Shown here: positions 8,492-18,055 of the stretch, piece by piece
Position numbering within the stretch: position 1 is the first letter of the stretch
Layout: the number at the start of each line of letters is the position of its first letter
Origin: Bacteroidota bacterium
Lineage (GTDB): Bacteria; Bacteroidota; Bacteroidia; Flavobacteriales; Schleiferiaceae
Direction of reading: 5' to 3'
NCBI GenBank assembly: GCA_024742495.1
Contig: JANSYJ010000008.1
Span: 92,380 to 156,379 of the forward strand
Length of the DNA stretch: 64,000 nt
The notes under the pieces: model-generated
Databases searched by the model: none
What the model saw: the letters and a program-made list of their open reading frames with translations, nothing else
What the model was told of the DNA's origin: nothing
Made by a program: the position numbers and the translations under genes

Positions 8492-10375
8492 ATGAGAATG
8501 AAATCATTCCTGCCAGCGCTCCTAGCCCTGGCTTTTGTAGCCTGCAAGCCTAATCCACAAGAAAATCAAGAAAGCAGCATGACTCCTAGTGAAGAAGCCA
8601 TGGAAACCGGTAAGGATCCACATTCCTACGCGAAGGCTGATGCCCAAGTGAAACACCTTAATTGGGATGCCAATATTAGTTTTGAAAATAAGGTAATTGA
8701 AGCCTTAGCCGAATGGGAAATTGAAACCCAAACTGGTGCTGAAAATATCTTCTTTGACATCTATGATTTAGAAATTGATTCCGTTCTGGTAGATGGTGAA
8801 AAGACTGCCTATGCCTTGAGTAGCTTTGACGAGCATTTAGGTCAAGGACTGCGCATACCCATCAGCGAAAGCGCCAAAAAAGTAAGTATTTATTACCGTA
8901 CCGGAGATGATGCCCGTGCCCTGCAATGGCTAGATGCCGAGCAAACTGCGGATAAGGGACATCCTTTCCTCTTTACTCAAAGTCAGGCCATTTTAGCCCG
9001 TTCATGGGTCCCTACACAAGACAGTCCTGGCGTTCGCTTCACCTATGAAGCGAAGGTTAAAGTGCCTAGTGATATGCTAGCTCTTATGAGTGCTTCAAAC
9101 CCGATGGAAAAATCGGCTGATGGTGTTTACAGCTTTGAAATGCCACAGGCTATCCCCTCTTATCTATTAGCCCTTTCGGTGGGTAATATCAATTTCGAAG
9201 CGATAAGTGATCGCACTGGTGTTTATGCCGAGCCCTCATTATTAGAAGCATCGGCCTATGAATTTGCCGACCTCGAAAAAATGGTTCAAGCAGCTGAAGA
9301 GCTTTACGGGCCTTATGCTTGGGGTAGATATGACCTTATTGTTCTTCCTCCTTCATTTCCTTTTGGAGGAATGGAAAACCCCCGACTAACATTTGCAACT
9401 CCAACCATTTTAGCGGGTGATCGCAGCTTGGTAAGCTTAGTTGCCCATGAGCTAGCTCACAGCTGGAGTGGTAACCTGGTAACCAATGCTACCTGGGACG
9501 ACTTTTGGTTAAATGAAGGATTTACGGTTTACTTCGAGCATCGTATCATGGAAGCTGTTTATGGTCGCGAATACTCCGAAATGCTAGCGAACCTTACCCG
9601 TGCAGGATTGCAAGAAGCCGCTGCCGACATGCTAAAAGAAATGCCGAATGACACCAAATTAAAACTTGATTTGGAGGGCCGTAATCCGGATGATGGCGTA
9701 ACCAGCATTCCTTATGACAAGGGTTATTTCTTTTTACGTTTAATGGAGGAAACCGTTGGACGCGAGCGTTTCGATGAGTTTTTAACCAACTATTTCCAAG
9801 GTCATAAATTTCAAGTAATGACCACCGAGGAGTTCTTGGTCTATCTTAAAGCGAATCTCCTTTCCGAAGAAGAATATGCCTCCGTTAGAGTGGATGAATG
9901 GATTTATGAAACGGGGATTCCGGATAATTTACCAGAAGTGGAAAGCGATCGTTTTGCGGTTGTTGATGAAGCCCTAAATGGCTTTTTAATGTCGGGTGAA
10001 CTCGTGGCAGAAGATATTAGTGCCGCCTGGACCACACACGAATGGCTGCACTTTATAAATAGCATCCCTGATACGGTTAGTGCAGAGCAATTAGCTAAGC
10101 TAGATGCGGCCTATAAGTTTACCGCCAGTAATAACAGTGAGATTTCGGCCGCTTGGTTCCAACCAACTATTGCTGCTGCTTATGAAGCGGTTTACCCCAA
10201 AGTGGAAAGCTTCCTAATTTCGGTGGGTCGTCGCAAATTCTTAACCCCAACCTATAAGGCCTTACTAAATGCCGATCAAGGTGAAATGGCCAAGGATATT
10301 TACAAGAAAGCAAGACCAAACTATCATGCGGTGAGCCGCGAAACGATGGATAATCTTTTGGGCTGGGAAGCTTAA
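8492..10375 (+). CDS. M1 family aminopeptidase lipoprotein (leukotriene A4 hydrolase-like)
   Basis: 627 residues. A lipoprotein signal peptide (MRMKSFLPALLALAFVACKP, lipobox FVAC) indicates anchoring in the periplasm or outer membrane. The zinc site is complete: HELAH at residues 319-323 and NEGF with the third ligand Glu at 342, an exact HExxH-x18-E. The exopeptidase motif FGGMENP lies just before it. The C-terminal part (about 470-627) resembles the helical domain of LTA4-hydrolase-type M1 enzymes. It probably trims N-terminal residues from peptides outside the cytoplasm. Single gene followed by a terminator. Confidence 0.94.
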   Translation: MRMKSFLPALLALAFVACKPNPQENQESSMTPSEEAMETGKDPHSYAKADAQVKHLNWDANISFENKVIEALAEWEIETQTGAENIFFDIYDLEIDSVLVDGEKTAYALSSFDEHLGQGLRIPISESAKKVSIYYRTGDDARALQWLDAEQTADKGHPFLFTQSQAILARSWVPTQDSPGVRFTYEAKVKVPSDMLALMSASNPMEKSADGVYSFEMPQAIPSYLLALSVGNINFEAISDRTGVYAEPSLLEASAYEFADLEKMVQAAEELYGPYAWGRYDLIVLPPSFPFGGMENPRLTFATPTILAGDRSLVSLVAHELAHSWSGNLVTNATWDDFWLNEGFTVYFEHRIMEAVYGREYSEMLANLTRAGLQEAAADMLKEMPNDTKLKLDLEGRNPDDGVTSIPYDKGYFFLRLMEETVGRERFDEFLTNYFQGHKFQVMTTEEFLVYLKANLLSEEEYASVRVDEWIYETGIPDNLPEVESDRFAVVDEALNGFLMSGELVAEDISAAWTTHEWLHFINSIPDTVSAEQLAKLDAAYKFTASNNSEISAAWFQPTIAAAYEAVYPKVESFLISVGRRKFLTPTYKALLNADQGEMAKDIYKKARPNYHAVSRETMDNLLGWEA

Positions 10376-10404
10376 GAAAACAGATCAAAGCAAGTTTTAG
10401 AATA

Positions 10405-10438
10405 AGCCGCTTCCTTTTTAGGAGGCGGTTTTTTTTTG
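10405..10438 (+). terminator. Rho-independent terminator of the M1 peptidase gene
   Basis: Stem CCGCTTCC / GGAGGCGG (one G-T pair) with a T-rich loop, then nine consecutive T. Confidence 0.85.
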
Positions 10439-10520
10439 CTCAGAAAGACCGGCAATCCTTAAATCCCGAGACAGTTTTGTAGGTCCTTAATTCAATTTAC
10501 GAGCGTAAACCGGCTGGCAA

Positions 10521-12983
10521 TTAGGCCATAAAATAAACCCGCTTAACGCGTGATGATATGCCGGTTAAGACTTCATAGGCTATGGTATTCATCGCTTCAG
10601 CCATTTTTTGCACCGGTAAATCATTTCCGAAAATCAGCACCTCATCTCCTTCTTTCACCGGATCAGCACCTACGGAAATCATACACATATCCATGCAAAC
10701 CCTACCAATTATCGGATAGCTCTTCCCATGAATCATAACCGCTCCTTTACCCTCTCCTAAAGATCGAGAAAAGCCATCGGCATAGCCTATAGAAATAATC
10801 GCTATGTTTTGATCTTTATCCGCTTGCCAGGCTCTGCCATAACCCACCGTATCGCCTTTTTGCACCGCCTTCACTTGCGAAACGGTAGCCTTGAGCTCCG
10901 CCACCGCCATGAGTTGTTTTTGCTTTTCAGGATGCGGGGCAACGCCGTATAAACCAATACCTAAACGTACCATATCGAAATAGGCTTCTGGAAAAGACTC
11001 GATGGCGCCAGTATTGGCTATGTGTTTAAAAATGGGATAGCTCAATGCCTCTTCTATCTCCGCGCTCATCTGCCTAAAGCAATTAATTTGAGCTTTGGTG
11101 AAATTACTTTCATTAGGATCATCCGATGCCGCCAAATGGGAGAAGACACTAGCAACTTTTAATTGCTTTTGCCCTTGTATTAGCCTTAGTAATTCCTTTA
11201 TATCAGATTCGCCAAAACCCAAGCGATTCATTCCAGTTTCGAGTTTGATATGAATCTTCAAATTAGCTTCGCGGCGAATGGCCATTTCATGAAATTCCGA
11301 AAAACGGGCAAAACTGTATATTTCTGGCTCTAGATTGTAATCGAAAAATGAGTCCAAGGCTGCTGTTTCTGGGTTTAATACCAATATTGGTATTTCAATC
11401 CCAGATTGCCTTAAGGCCACTCCTTCATCGGCATAAGCCACCGCCAAATAATCAACCCCATGAAAAGCCAAAACCCGCGCTATCTCCTCGCTGCCGGCAC
11501 CATAGGCAAAGGCCTTCACCATTACCATTAGGCGCGTATTTTCTTTTAATAAGGAGCGATAGTAATTTAAATTATGAACCAAGCGATTCAGGTGAATCTC
11601 CATTACGGTCTCATGTCTTTGCCTTGCGAACAGTTGATCAATCTGTTCAAAGCGGAAAGGGCGAGAACCCTTTAATAAAATGGCTCGATGCTCCCAATTA
11701 TAACGCAAACGATCGCGAATAAAGGCCTCCGTGCTTTTATAACAATGCACAGGGAAATCAAGGTTTAAACGCTCTTTGCCCAAAATAGGGCCAATAGTAA
11801 TTACGCGTTCCAAATCCTCAGCGGCAACAATTTCTCGAATTTGTTTTCGCAGCTCCTTAGGCTTAAAGCCCGACTGCAACATATCGCTGAGAATTAAAAC
11901 CTTCTTTCGGTCGCGACCGTGTTCTTTTAAAAAATGTAAGGCAATACGAAGTGATTCGAAGTCGCTATTGTAAGCGTCATTTATTAATACCGTATCTTGA
12001 TGTCCCTCCTTCATTTCGAGGCGCATTTCGATAATGGGGAGTTTTATTAAAGCCTCTTGTAGATGGTTTTCTTTTACATCGAACATCAAAGCCACGCATA
12101 GGGCGTTCACCGCATTTTGGATAGAAGCTTCATCGCCAAAAGGAATTTCACCATAAAAATCTTTATTGCTATAGCTTAGCTTAAATGAACAGTAATCGCC
12201 AGAATGCTCTATGAGCTCTAGGCTTCCTGCCGCTTCAGTTTTACCATAAGACCAATCAAAAAGTTGCACACTATGCGCTTTACAAAATGTCCGTATAAGC
12301 GCAATCATTTCTGGGTCTTGGGCAGGAGCTACCAAAAAATTAACTCCTTTAAACAACTTCAGCTTTTCAAGAACCTTCTGCTCTTTAGATTCGAAATTTT
12401 CGCCATGAGCCGAACCAATATTGGTGAAGATCCCAGCCGTGGGTTTTAATATATCCTCTAAAACCTGCATCTCATGGGTGCCGGAAATCCCTGCCTCGAA
12501 AATCCCAAAATTAGTATCCTCGGGCATAGACCAAACCGAAAGGGGCACACCTAACTGCGAATTAAAACTCTTGGGACTGCGGTAAGCATCATAATCTTCC
12601 GCAACTAAGCGGTAAAGCCACTCCTTAACCACAGTTTTCCCATTACTCCCAGTAACGGCAATGAGCTCGTGCTTAAATTCTTCGCGAATAAATGTGGCAA
12701 TAATTTGGATTGCTGCAAAGGAATCGTCGGTTTGCAAGTAGATCGCATCATCATAGACCGTCTCTGGCATATCCATAAGCACAAAGGCCCTAATTCCCTT
12801 TTCGTAAAGCTGGTCGATATAATCGTGTCCATCGTGGTTAAAGCCTTTAATCGCAAAAAAAATCTGATCCTTAGCACCAGTAAATTGCCTACTATCAAAT
12901 AAAATCCGCTTTACCTCAATGGGTTCCTTTTTCGGGTGTAGCATCCCGATAACATCAGCGATACCTTGGGTATTTCTTATCAC
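10521..12983 (-). CDS. murF/alr: Bifunctional MurF ligase / alanine racemase
   Basis: 820 residues, a known Bacteroidota fusion. Residues about 1-450 are MurF (UDP-MurNAc-tripeptide:D-Ala-D-Ala ligase): ATP loop [14 protein letters not shown], then GIFEAGIS and NDAYNSD. Residues about 455-820 are a fold-type III PLP alanine racemase: the Schiff-base lysine is in [12 protein letters not shown] (canonical KADAYGHG, so Asp is replaced by Phe), with VGYGRAW and IGRVCMDM near the catalytic Tyr. One polypeptide both makes D-Ala and attaches D-Ala-D-Ala to the wall precursor, but the Ddl step between them is separate. It overlaps the tdk stop by 4 bp, so the two are cotranscribed. Confidence 0.95.
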   Translation of the reverse strand: MIRNTQGIADVIGMLHPKKEPIEVKRILFDSRQFTGAKDQIFFAIKGFNHDGHDYIDQLYEKGIRAFVLMDMPETVYDDAIYLQTDDSFAAIQIIATFIREEFKHELIAVTGSNGKTVVKEWLYRLVAEDYDAYRSPKSFNSQLGVPLSVWSMPEDTNFGIFEAGISGTHEMQVLEDILKPTAGIFTNIGSAHGENFESKEQKVLEKLKLFKGVNFLVAPAQDPEMIALIRTFCKAHSVQLFDWSYGKTEAAGSLELIEHSGDYCSFKLSYSNKDFYGEIPFGDEASIQNAVNALCVALMFDVKENHLQEALIKLPIIEMRLEMKEGHQDTVLINDAYNSDFESLRIALHFLKEHGRDRKKVLILSDMLQSGFKPKELRKQIREIVAAEDLERVITIGPILGKERLNLDFPVHCYKSTEAFIRDRLRYNWEHRAILLKGSRPFRFEQIDQLFARQRHETVMEIHLNRLVHNLNYYRSLLKENTRLMVMVKAFAYGAGSEEIARVLAFHGVDYLAVAYADEGVALRQSGIEIPILVLNPETAALDSFFDYNLEPEIYSFARFSEFHEMAIRREANLKIHIKLETGMNRLGFGESDIKELLRLIQGQKQLKVASVFSHLAASDDPNESNFTKAQINCFRQMSAEIEEALSYPIFKHIANTGAIESFPEAYFDMVRLGIGLYGVAPHPEKQKQLMAVAELKATVSQVKAVQKGDTVGYGRAWQADKDQNIAIISIGYADGFSRSLGEGKGAVMIHGKSYPIIGRVCMDMCMISVGADPVKEGDEVLIFGNDLPVQKMAEAMNTIAYEVLTGISSRVKRVYFMA

Positions 12984-13576
12984 GACTTGGCTCTTTTCTC
13001 GTCGGCCCTTATTGCATTAAAGGCCGCCCTACTTAATGGCTCATAATTATCCTGTGCGCCCAACATTACCCGCTTTTGATCGCCTGCGGTGCGATGGGAA
13101 TATTGGGCTAAATTTCCGGTACGCATACAGATAGCATGCACCTTAGTAACATATTCTGCTGTGGCCATTAAATTCGGCATCGGGCCAAATGGTTTGCCCT
13201 GGAAGTCCATATCCAGGCCGGCAACTATAACCCGGCAACCGCGATTGGCTAATTCATTGCAGACCTCCACAATACCATCATCAAAAAATTGCGCCTCATC
13301 AATTCCCACTACATCCACGCCATCGGCCAAGATGGAAATATTAGAACTGCTTTCAACGGAAGTGCTGCGTATGGAGTTATTATCATGACTTACAACCTCT
13401 TCCTCACTATAGCGTGTATCTACAATCGGTTTAAAAATCTCCACTTTTTGCTTGGCAAACTGGGCTCTTTTTAATCGGCGAATCAGCTCCTCGGTTTTTC
13501 CCGAAAACATGCTTCCGCAGATTACTTCGATACAGCCGCTAGGCATTTGATGATTTACTGTATTTTCGAGGAACAT
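12980..13576 (-). CDS. tdk: Thymidine kinase
   Basis: 198-residue type II thymidine kinase, which phosphorylates thymidine for salvage. P-loop [26 protein letters not shown] (Walker B and catalytic Glu) and the lasso-loop region [16 protein letters not shown] are all present. The zinc cysteines of the E. coli/human type are largely missing: one Cys remains in ICMRTGN, and YEPLSR replaces the usual YEPLCR. I know this from other Bacteroidota enzymes, so it is not a defect. The -7 box at 13595-13602 supports the start MFLENTVNH rather than the later MPSGCIE. First gene of a tdk-murF/alr unit. Confidence 0.94.
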   Translation of the reverse strand: MFLENTVNHQMPSGCIEVICGSMFSGKTEELIRRLKRAQFAKQKVEIFKPIVDTRYSEEEVVSHDNNSIRSTSVESSSNISILADGVDVVGIDEAQFFDDGIVEVCNELANRGCRVIVAGLDMDFQGKPFGPMPNLMATAEYVTKVHAICMRTGNLAQYSHRTAGDQKRVMLGAQDNYEPLSRAAFNAIRADEKRAKS

Positions 13577-13594
13577 TTTTGCTTAATTACAGCA

Positions 13595-13602
13595 CAAAAC
13601 TA
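13595..13602 (-). promoter_or_regulatory. -7 box of the tdk promoter
   Basis: TAGTTTTG, a perfect TAnnTTTG match on the minus strand. A TTG lies 18 bases further upstream (-33 element), and the tdk ATG is 18 bases downstream. Confidence 0.7.
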
Positions 13603-13622
13603 AGGAATAAACACGCCGTTCA

Positions 13623-14387
13623 ATGAAAGATAATGTTCGCCAGGAGCTGAAAGAATTATGCTACTTCATCATTGAAAACAACAATGCACTTGCGCGACCC
13701 GAACAACTAACGCGCGTTCAGATGCTTTATGAGCGTTTGCTTGTACTCAACTACCTCGAAGAAGTAGAGGCCGAAAAAAAGGCAGAACAGAAGGAGCGTT
13801 TTAGTCCACCTAAGCCGAAGGCACAAAGTCCACAGCGGCCAATTAGCCCTGTTGAAGCACCCAAAGCAAGTATTCCAAAGCCTGTAGAAATTGTTCGTGA
13901 AAAGCCCTTTGAAGCAGCTAAAGATCCAGAAGTTCAGCCCGAAAAGCCAGAGCCATCAAGTCCAGAAAGTCCAGCGGAAGATATTGTTCAAAGTAAGACG
14001 ATAGAGCCGGCTGCCGAAAAAGTTGAAAGCCCTCAAAGCCCAGCTACAAATTACAATAGCCCTCCCGAAAATACCCCTGAAAACACCGAAGATCGTAGAG
14101 ACCTTAACGATGAGCACCAGCCGCGAAAATCTATAAATGATCAATTAGCCAAAGGTGCCATTCAAGTGGGATTAAATGATCGTATCGCCTTTGTGCAACA
14201 TCTATTTAATGATTCACAAGCCGATTTTAATCGCGTACTTTCTCAGCTCAATACCCTCGACACCTATCTGGAGTCGATGTATTTTATTGAAAATTTGGTG
14301 AAACCCGATTACGAATGGGAGAATAAGAAGCCCTACGAAGAACGCCTCATCAACTTAGTAAAGAAACGCTTCGGAGAAGACTGGTAA
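13623..14387 (+). CDS. Uncharacterised protein with Pro/Glu-rich linker
   Basis: 254 residues in three parts: a helical N-terminal domain (about 1-55, QELKELCYFIIENNNALARP), a long Pro/Ser/Glu/Lys-rich disordered linker (about 56-165), and a conserved-looking C-terminal helical domain (about 170-254, LNDRIAFVQHLFNDSQADFN, ending VKKRFGEDW). The C-terminal pattern recurs in hypothetical Bacteroidota proteins encoded near rsmI, tdk and queA, but I know no function. No signal peptide or membrane helix; probably cytoplasmic. Divergent from tdk with only 46 bp between the start codons. Confidence 0.8.
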   Translation: MKDNVRQELKELCYFIIENNNALARPEQLTRVQMLYERLLVLNYLEEVEAEKKAEQKERFSPPKPKAQSPQRPISPVEAPKASIPKPVEIVREKPFEAAKDPEVQPEKPEPSSPESPAEDIVQSKTIEPAAEKVESPQSPATNYNSPPENTPENTEDRRDLNDEHQPRKSINDQLAKGAIQVGLNDRIAFVQHLFNDSQADFNRVLSQLNTLDTYLESMYFIENLVKPDYEWENKKPYEERLINLVKKRFGEDW

Positions 14388-14407
14388 AAAGGTGTCTGCC
14401 TTTTTTG

Positions 14408-14415
14408 TACTTTCG
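14408..14415 (+). promoter_or_regulatory. -7 box of the queA promoter
   Basis: TACTTTCG, 44 bases upstream of the first queA ATG, close to the TAnnTTTG consensus. Confidence 0.55.
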
Positions 14416-14459
14416 CGCCTCTTATTTTTTAATCCAAATCAATTCAAAGCCCGTAAGCT

Positions 14460-15515
14460 ATGAAAATGAAACTCTCCCACTTTGCCTATGATCTCCCTCA
14501 AGAGTTAATAGCAAAGCACCCCAAAACACATCGTGATGACAGCCGCCTAATGGTGGTAAACCGTGCAGACGGAACTATTGAGCACAAGATGTTTAGCGAC
14601 ATTATGGATTATTTCGACGAAGGCGATGCCCTAGTTCTTAATAACACCAAAGTATTCCCAGCTCGCATGTATGGGAACAAAGAAAAAACTGGCGCTCGTA
14701 TAGAAGTATTCTTGCTAAGAGAACTAAATGCCGAAAGCCGCCTTTGGGATGTTTTGGTAGATCCAGCGCGTAAAATCCGGATTGGAAACAAGCTTTACTT
14801 TGGTGAAGACGATAGTTTGGTAGCAGAGGTAATTGACAATACCACCTCGCGTGGACGTACCCTTCGCTTTTTATTCGACGGTTCCTATGAGGAATTTCGT
14901 GCCAAGCTAAAAGAGCTAGGTGAAACGCCGCTACCAAAATACATCGATCGGGAGCCAGAACCAGAAGATGAGGATCGTTATCAGTCTATTTTTGCTAAGC
15001 ATGAAGGTGCCGTAGCCGCTCCGGTGGCCAGTTTGCACTTTAGCAAGCAATTGATGAAACGCCTTGAAATTAAAGGAATCGAATTTGCCGAATTAACACT
15101 TCACGTGGGCTTGGGAACCTTCCGTCCTGTTGAAGTAGAAGACCTCAGCAAACATAAAATGGATTCTGAGCAATACATCATTTACGACCATACCGCTAAG
15201 GTGGTTAATAAAGCCATTGATGCTCGTAAAAAGATTTGTGCAGTGGGCACTACTAGTATGCGCGCCATGGAAAGCTCGGTTAGCACCGATGGACATCTCA
15301 AAGAATTTGATGGTTGGACTAATAAGTTCATTTTCCCTCCATTTGAGTTCCAAATTGCCGATCGCATGATTACCAATTTACACCCACCACAAAGTACCTT
15401 AATGATGATGACCGCTGCTTTTGCTGGTTATGATCTATTAATGGAGGCCTACAAAGTGGCAGTGAAAGAAAAGTATCGCTTCCTAAGTTATGGAGACGCT
15501 ATGCTGATTATCTAA
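14460..15515 (+). CDS. queA: S-adenosylmethionine:tRNA ribosyltransferase-isomerase QueA
   Basis: QueA transfers and isomerises the ribosyl part of SAM onto 7-aminomethyl-7-deazaguanine at tRNA position 34, giving epoxyqueuosine. The 351-residue protein has the family hallmarks: [12 protein letters not shown] at the start, [50 protein letters not shown] and [19 protein letters not shown]. Full length. The start is either ATG 14460 or ATG 14466. It has its own promoter and a strong terminator, so it is probably monocistronic. Confidence 0.97.
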   Translation: MKMKLSHFAYDLPQELIAKHPKTHRDDSRLMVVNRADGTIEHKMFSDIMDYFDEGDALVLNNTKVFPARMYGNKEKTGARIEVFLLRELNAESRLWDVLVDPARKIRIGNKLYFGEDDSLVAEVIDNTTSRGRTLRFLFDGSYEEFRAKLKELGETPLPKYIDREPEPEDEDRYQSIFAKHEGAVAAPVASLHFSKQLMKRLEIKGIEFAELTLHVGLGTFRPVEVEDLSKHKMDSEQYIIYDHTAKVVNKAIDARKKICAVGTTSMRAMESSVSTDGHLKEFDGWTNKFIFPPFEFQIADRMITNLHPPQSTLMMMTAAFAGYDLLMEAYKVAVKEKYRFLSYGDAMLII

Positions 15516-15540
15516 ATTGATCAGTAAAAGAATATAGAAG

Positions 15541-15575
15541 GCTCCTTAGGTTTTATCCTAAGGGGCTTTTTTTTT
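15541..15575 (+). terminator. Rho-independent terminator of queA
   Basis: 10-bp stem GCTCCTTAGG / CCTAAGGGGC (one G-T pair) with a six-base loop, followed by nine T. Confidence 0.9.
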
Positions 15576-15621
15576 GTGATAAGACCTAATTAGCTCGCTC
15601 TAGCTGAATGCTTTGAATGAC

Positions 15622-15629
15622 TATTTTCG
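15622..15629 (+). promoter_or_regulatory. -7 box before the exported-protein gene
   Basis: TATTTTCG, 19 bases before the ATG at 15649. A transcript starting near 15635 would exclude the in-frame ATG at 15613, which decides the start of the next gene. Confidence 0.5.
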
Positions 15630-15648
15630 CAAGGCAGAATTTCCATCT

Positions 15649-16782
15649 ATGACTCAGTTTCGCTTTTTCCTTTTCCTCCTTCTTTTTAGCGCTTCCCTAT
15701 ATGCTCAAGATTACAGCTACCGGCGCTATTGGAGCGAAGAAGATTTAAAGTTGGCCGATTTTCAGGGAGCCGCAATTCCAGGTTCCCCCTTTGTTTCTGA
15801 GCTCAGTTTTAATTTGCAAAGCGAGTATAAAACGCTTAAGAAAGAAGGGATTTATGTGAGTGCTTATACAGTGCAGGTTTATGCCAATAGGGAGAGTTCT
15901 TGGATAAAACCATCGCTTAAAGATACCGCCACTACCCTACTCTATAATTCTACTATCCTAAACATTGTAGAGTTCCATGCGCGCCGGCTGGAAATACGAC
16001 TTAATAAACTCCAGGGCTCCAATATTGAAATTAACAATCTGGCTCAAGAATACTACCAAGAAACGGTAGATCAATACCAATTAGAGCTACACGATTTAGC
16101 AGTTGAAACCCAACAGGGCCTAATCGATAGTAGTGTGCAAAGCTGGTATCAAAACAGTAAAATAGCTCTCGACACCACTCCTCGCCTAAACCTTAGAAAG
16201 ACCGAAGACCTTGACTTTGCTTGGAGTATGGACATTGGAATTGGCTATAGTTTTAATGATGGAAGCATGGATCAATATCTTAACAATCGTTTCGATTACC
16301 TGCTTTACGGAGTAATGATCCAACATAAGAAATTGCACTTCGAATCTAGGATCGCTTTAGGCCTGCAAAAGTCTGTTTTGGCTTATGCCGATGAAGATTA
16401 TTCTTTTGGCTCCGATACTAGCAATAGTTCCTCAAGTGGAACTTTAACCGTAGGCTACCAAATTTATAAGAACGAGCGATTGCTAATCTACCCTTTCCTT
16501 GGTTTTGGCGTCCTAAATTATTCACGGCGCAATCCTAATGATGCACATAGTCGCCTAGAAGGGCCTACGAGTTTTCACCCGGCGCTCGGCCTAAACTTCG
16601 ATTATATTCTTAGAACCAATTCCATTAGCCAGCGAAATCGTAACGACCTTTTTATAAAGTCGCGCATCCTATACGAGCCCGTTAATTACCGTGGGCCAAT
16701 TAATGGCAATACTATCTCCATCTCGTTGAGTATCGGCTTTAAAAGTCAATCGACTCGGATATTGGACACTTCGAAGTTATAA
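15649..16782 (+). CDS. Exported protein of unknown function, possible outer-membrane barrel
   Basis: 377 residues from the ATG at 15649, which directly begins a signal peptide (MTQFRFFLFLLLFSASLYAQ). The upstream in-frame ATG at 15613 would bury that signal and lies before the -7 box. The N-terminal mature half looks helical, with many Gln, Glu and Leu (about 60-170). The C-terminal half is a run of aromatic beta-type strands (DIGIGYSFNDGS, GTLTVGYQIYKN, YPFLGFGVLNYS, ISISLSIGFKS), suggesting a small barrel. No family recognised. Confidence 0.7.
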   Translation: MTQFRFFLFLLLFSASLYAQDYSYRRYWSEEDLKLADFQGAAIPGSPFVSELSFNLQSEYKTLKKEGIYVSAYTVQVYANRESSWIKPSLKDTATTLLYNSTILNIVEFHARRLEIRLNKLQGSNIEINNLAQEYYQETVDQYQLELHDLAVETQQGLIDSSVQSWYQNSKIALDTTPRLNLRKTEDLDFAWSMDIGIGYSFNDGSMDQYLNNRFDYLLYGVMIQHKKLHFESRIALGLQKSVLAYADEDYSFGSDTSNSSSSGTLTVGYQIYKNERLLIYPFLGFGVLNYSRRNPNDAHSRLEGPTSFHPALGLNFDYILRTNSISQRNRNDLFIKSRILYEPVNYRGPINGNTISISLSIGFKSQSTRILDTSKL

Positions 16783-16817
16783 GCTCGGTCAATTTCATTC
16801 AGTGAAATAGGCCGGGC
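16783..16817 (+). terminator. Long imperfect hairpin after the exported-protein gene
   Basis: Outer arms GCTCGGTC / GGCCGGGC (with G-T pairs) enclose perfect inner arms ATTTCA / TGAAAT, starting at the base after the stop codon. There is no strong T run, so termination is likely but not certain. Confidence 0.5.
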
Positions 16818-16884
16818 GCCTAGTCTAGTTTAATTGAAGTTAATTTGAATAAATTTAGCCCACCCTGTCTAAATCAAATAGCCA

Positions 16885-17265
16885 ATGGAAGCCTATATCG
16901 ATGGATTTGCATTCCCAATTGCCAGTCAATATTTAAGCGAATACCAGAAAATTGCCACTCAGGTAGGGGCCATTTGGAAGGAATACGGCGCTATTGCTTA
17001 CTATGAGTTTGTTGGCGATGACTTAAAACTTGCTGGCACTCGTTCATTCACCGATGCCTTGACATTAAAAGAAGATGAGCTGCCGATTTTTGGTTGGGTG
17101 CTATTTCCATCCAAGGAAGTTCGCGACCAGGCCAATAAGCAAGTTCCTTTAGACCCAAGAATGGCAGAGCTAGTGGAACCCTTAAGTCAGAAGAATAGGC
17201 TGATATTTGACGCCAGCCGGATGCTTTATGGTGGCTTTAAGCCTTTGGTGAAAATTGAGGATTAA
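16885..17265 (+). CDS. DUF1428 family protein (YbaA-like)
   Basis: 126 residues with the DUF1428 pattern: an opening YIDGFAFPI, the segment IWKEYGAIAYYEFVGDD, FGWVLFPSKEVRDQANK, and a terminal DASRMLYGGFKPLV. The family adopts a dimeric ferredoxin-like alpha/beta barrel fold and has no established function; it is cytoplasmic. Its stop overlaps the longest possible start of the beta-lactamase gene by 11 bp, so they may be cotranscribed, though no functional link is known. Confidence 0.88.
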   Translation: MEAYIDGFAFPIASQYLSEYQKIATQVGAIWKEYGAIAYYEFVGDDLKLAGTRSFTDALTLKEDELPIFGWVLFPSKEVRDQANKQVPLDPRMAELVEPLSQKNRLIFDASRMLYGGFKPLVKIED

Positions 17266-17287
17266 AACGAGTTTAAAGCCAATTCGC

Positions 17288-18055
17288 ATGAGGCCCCTAA
17301 TTTTACTCTTAATCTTGCTTTTAAGTCTGCTCGAGCTCAAAAGCACCGAGCCCCTCAATCCAATAAAAGAGGATAAAACTGATCGCACCAAGCCCGCTCT
17401 TGTTTTTGAAAACGAATTCCTTAAGGTGGAGAAATTAAGCGAGCATTGCTACCGCCACATCTCCTATTTAAGGAGCCCCGGATTTGGGAAAATAGCCTGC
17501 AATGGCATGCTCATTTTAGAGGCAGGTGAAGCGCTAGTGATAGACGCTCCAACAAACGAGGCCGCCGCCCTTGCCTTAATTAACTGGCTTGAAGAGGAGC
17601 AACAGGAAATTATTGCAGTGATTGCAAGCCACTTTCATGTAGATTGCCTCGGAGGCCTAAATCCCTTTCATGCAAGGCAGATTCCATCTTATGCCCATGA
17701 AAAAACCCTCGCTCTGGCCAAAGCCGATAGTTTGCCCGATCCACAAATAAGCTTTCGCGATAGCCTAAAATTCCAGTTGGGCAGTAGCTTGGTCCATTGT
17801 CAATTTCTTGGCGCCGGACATAGCCCCGATAATATCGTTTGCTACTTCCCCACCGACCATGTGCTTTTTGGCGGTTGTTTATTGAAAAGTAAAGGGTCGG
17901 GAAAGGGAAACTTAAAAGACGCAAATACCAAAGAATGGCCAATAAGCGTGGAGCGAATAAAACAGAAATTCCCCGACATCGAGCTTGTCATCCCCGGTCA
18001 CGGATCGCCAGGTGGCATGGACTTATTGGATTATACAATTGAAATGTTTAGTTGA
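17288..18055 (+). CDS. Subclass B1-type metallo-beta-lactamase
   Basis: 255 residues from the ATG at 17288, which begins a hydrophobic signal peptide (MRPLILLLILLLSLLELKS); an in-frame start at 17255 adds 11 residues. All zinc ligands of subclass B1 are present in order: HFHVD (His116, His118, Asp120 in BBL numbering), GAGHSPDN (His196), FGGCLLK (Cys221, with Lys224 three residues on) and VIPGHG (His263). GNLKDANTKEWP matches the loop that carries Asn233 in B1 enzymes. Cys221 plus Lys224 separates it from glyoxalase II and subclass B3. It probably hydrolyses beta-lactams in the periplasm; the substrate range cannot be read. It is a chromosomal gene with no mobile element next to it. Confidence 0.88.
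   Translation: MRPLILLLILLLSLLELKSTEPLNPIKEDKTDRTKPALVFENEFLKVEKLSEHCYRHISYLRSPGFGKIACNGMLILEAGEALVIDAPTNEAAALALINWLEEEQQEIIAVIASHFHVDCLGGLNPFHARQIPSYAHEKTLALAKADSLPDPQISFRDSLKFQLGSSLVHCQFLGAGHSPDNIVCYFPTDHVLFGGCLLKSKGSGKGNLKDANTKEWPISVERIKQKFPDIELVIPGHGSPGGMDLLDYTIEMFS

Noticed and set aside
11348..11722. 124-codon plus-strand frame opposite murF/alr
   Set aside because: Antisense shadow of a well-supported gene, rich in Pro, Leu and Arg from complementary codons; no promoter.
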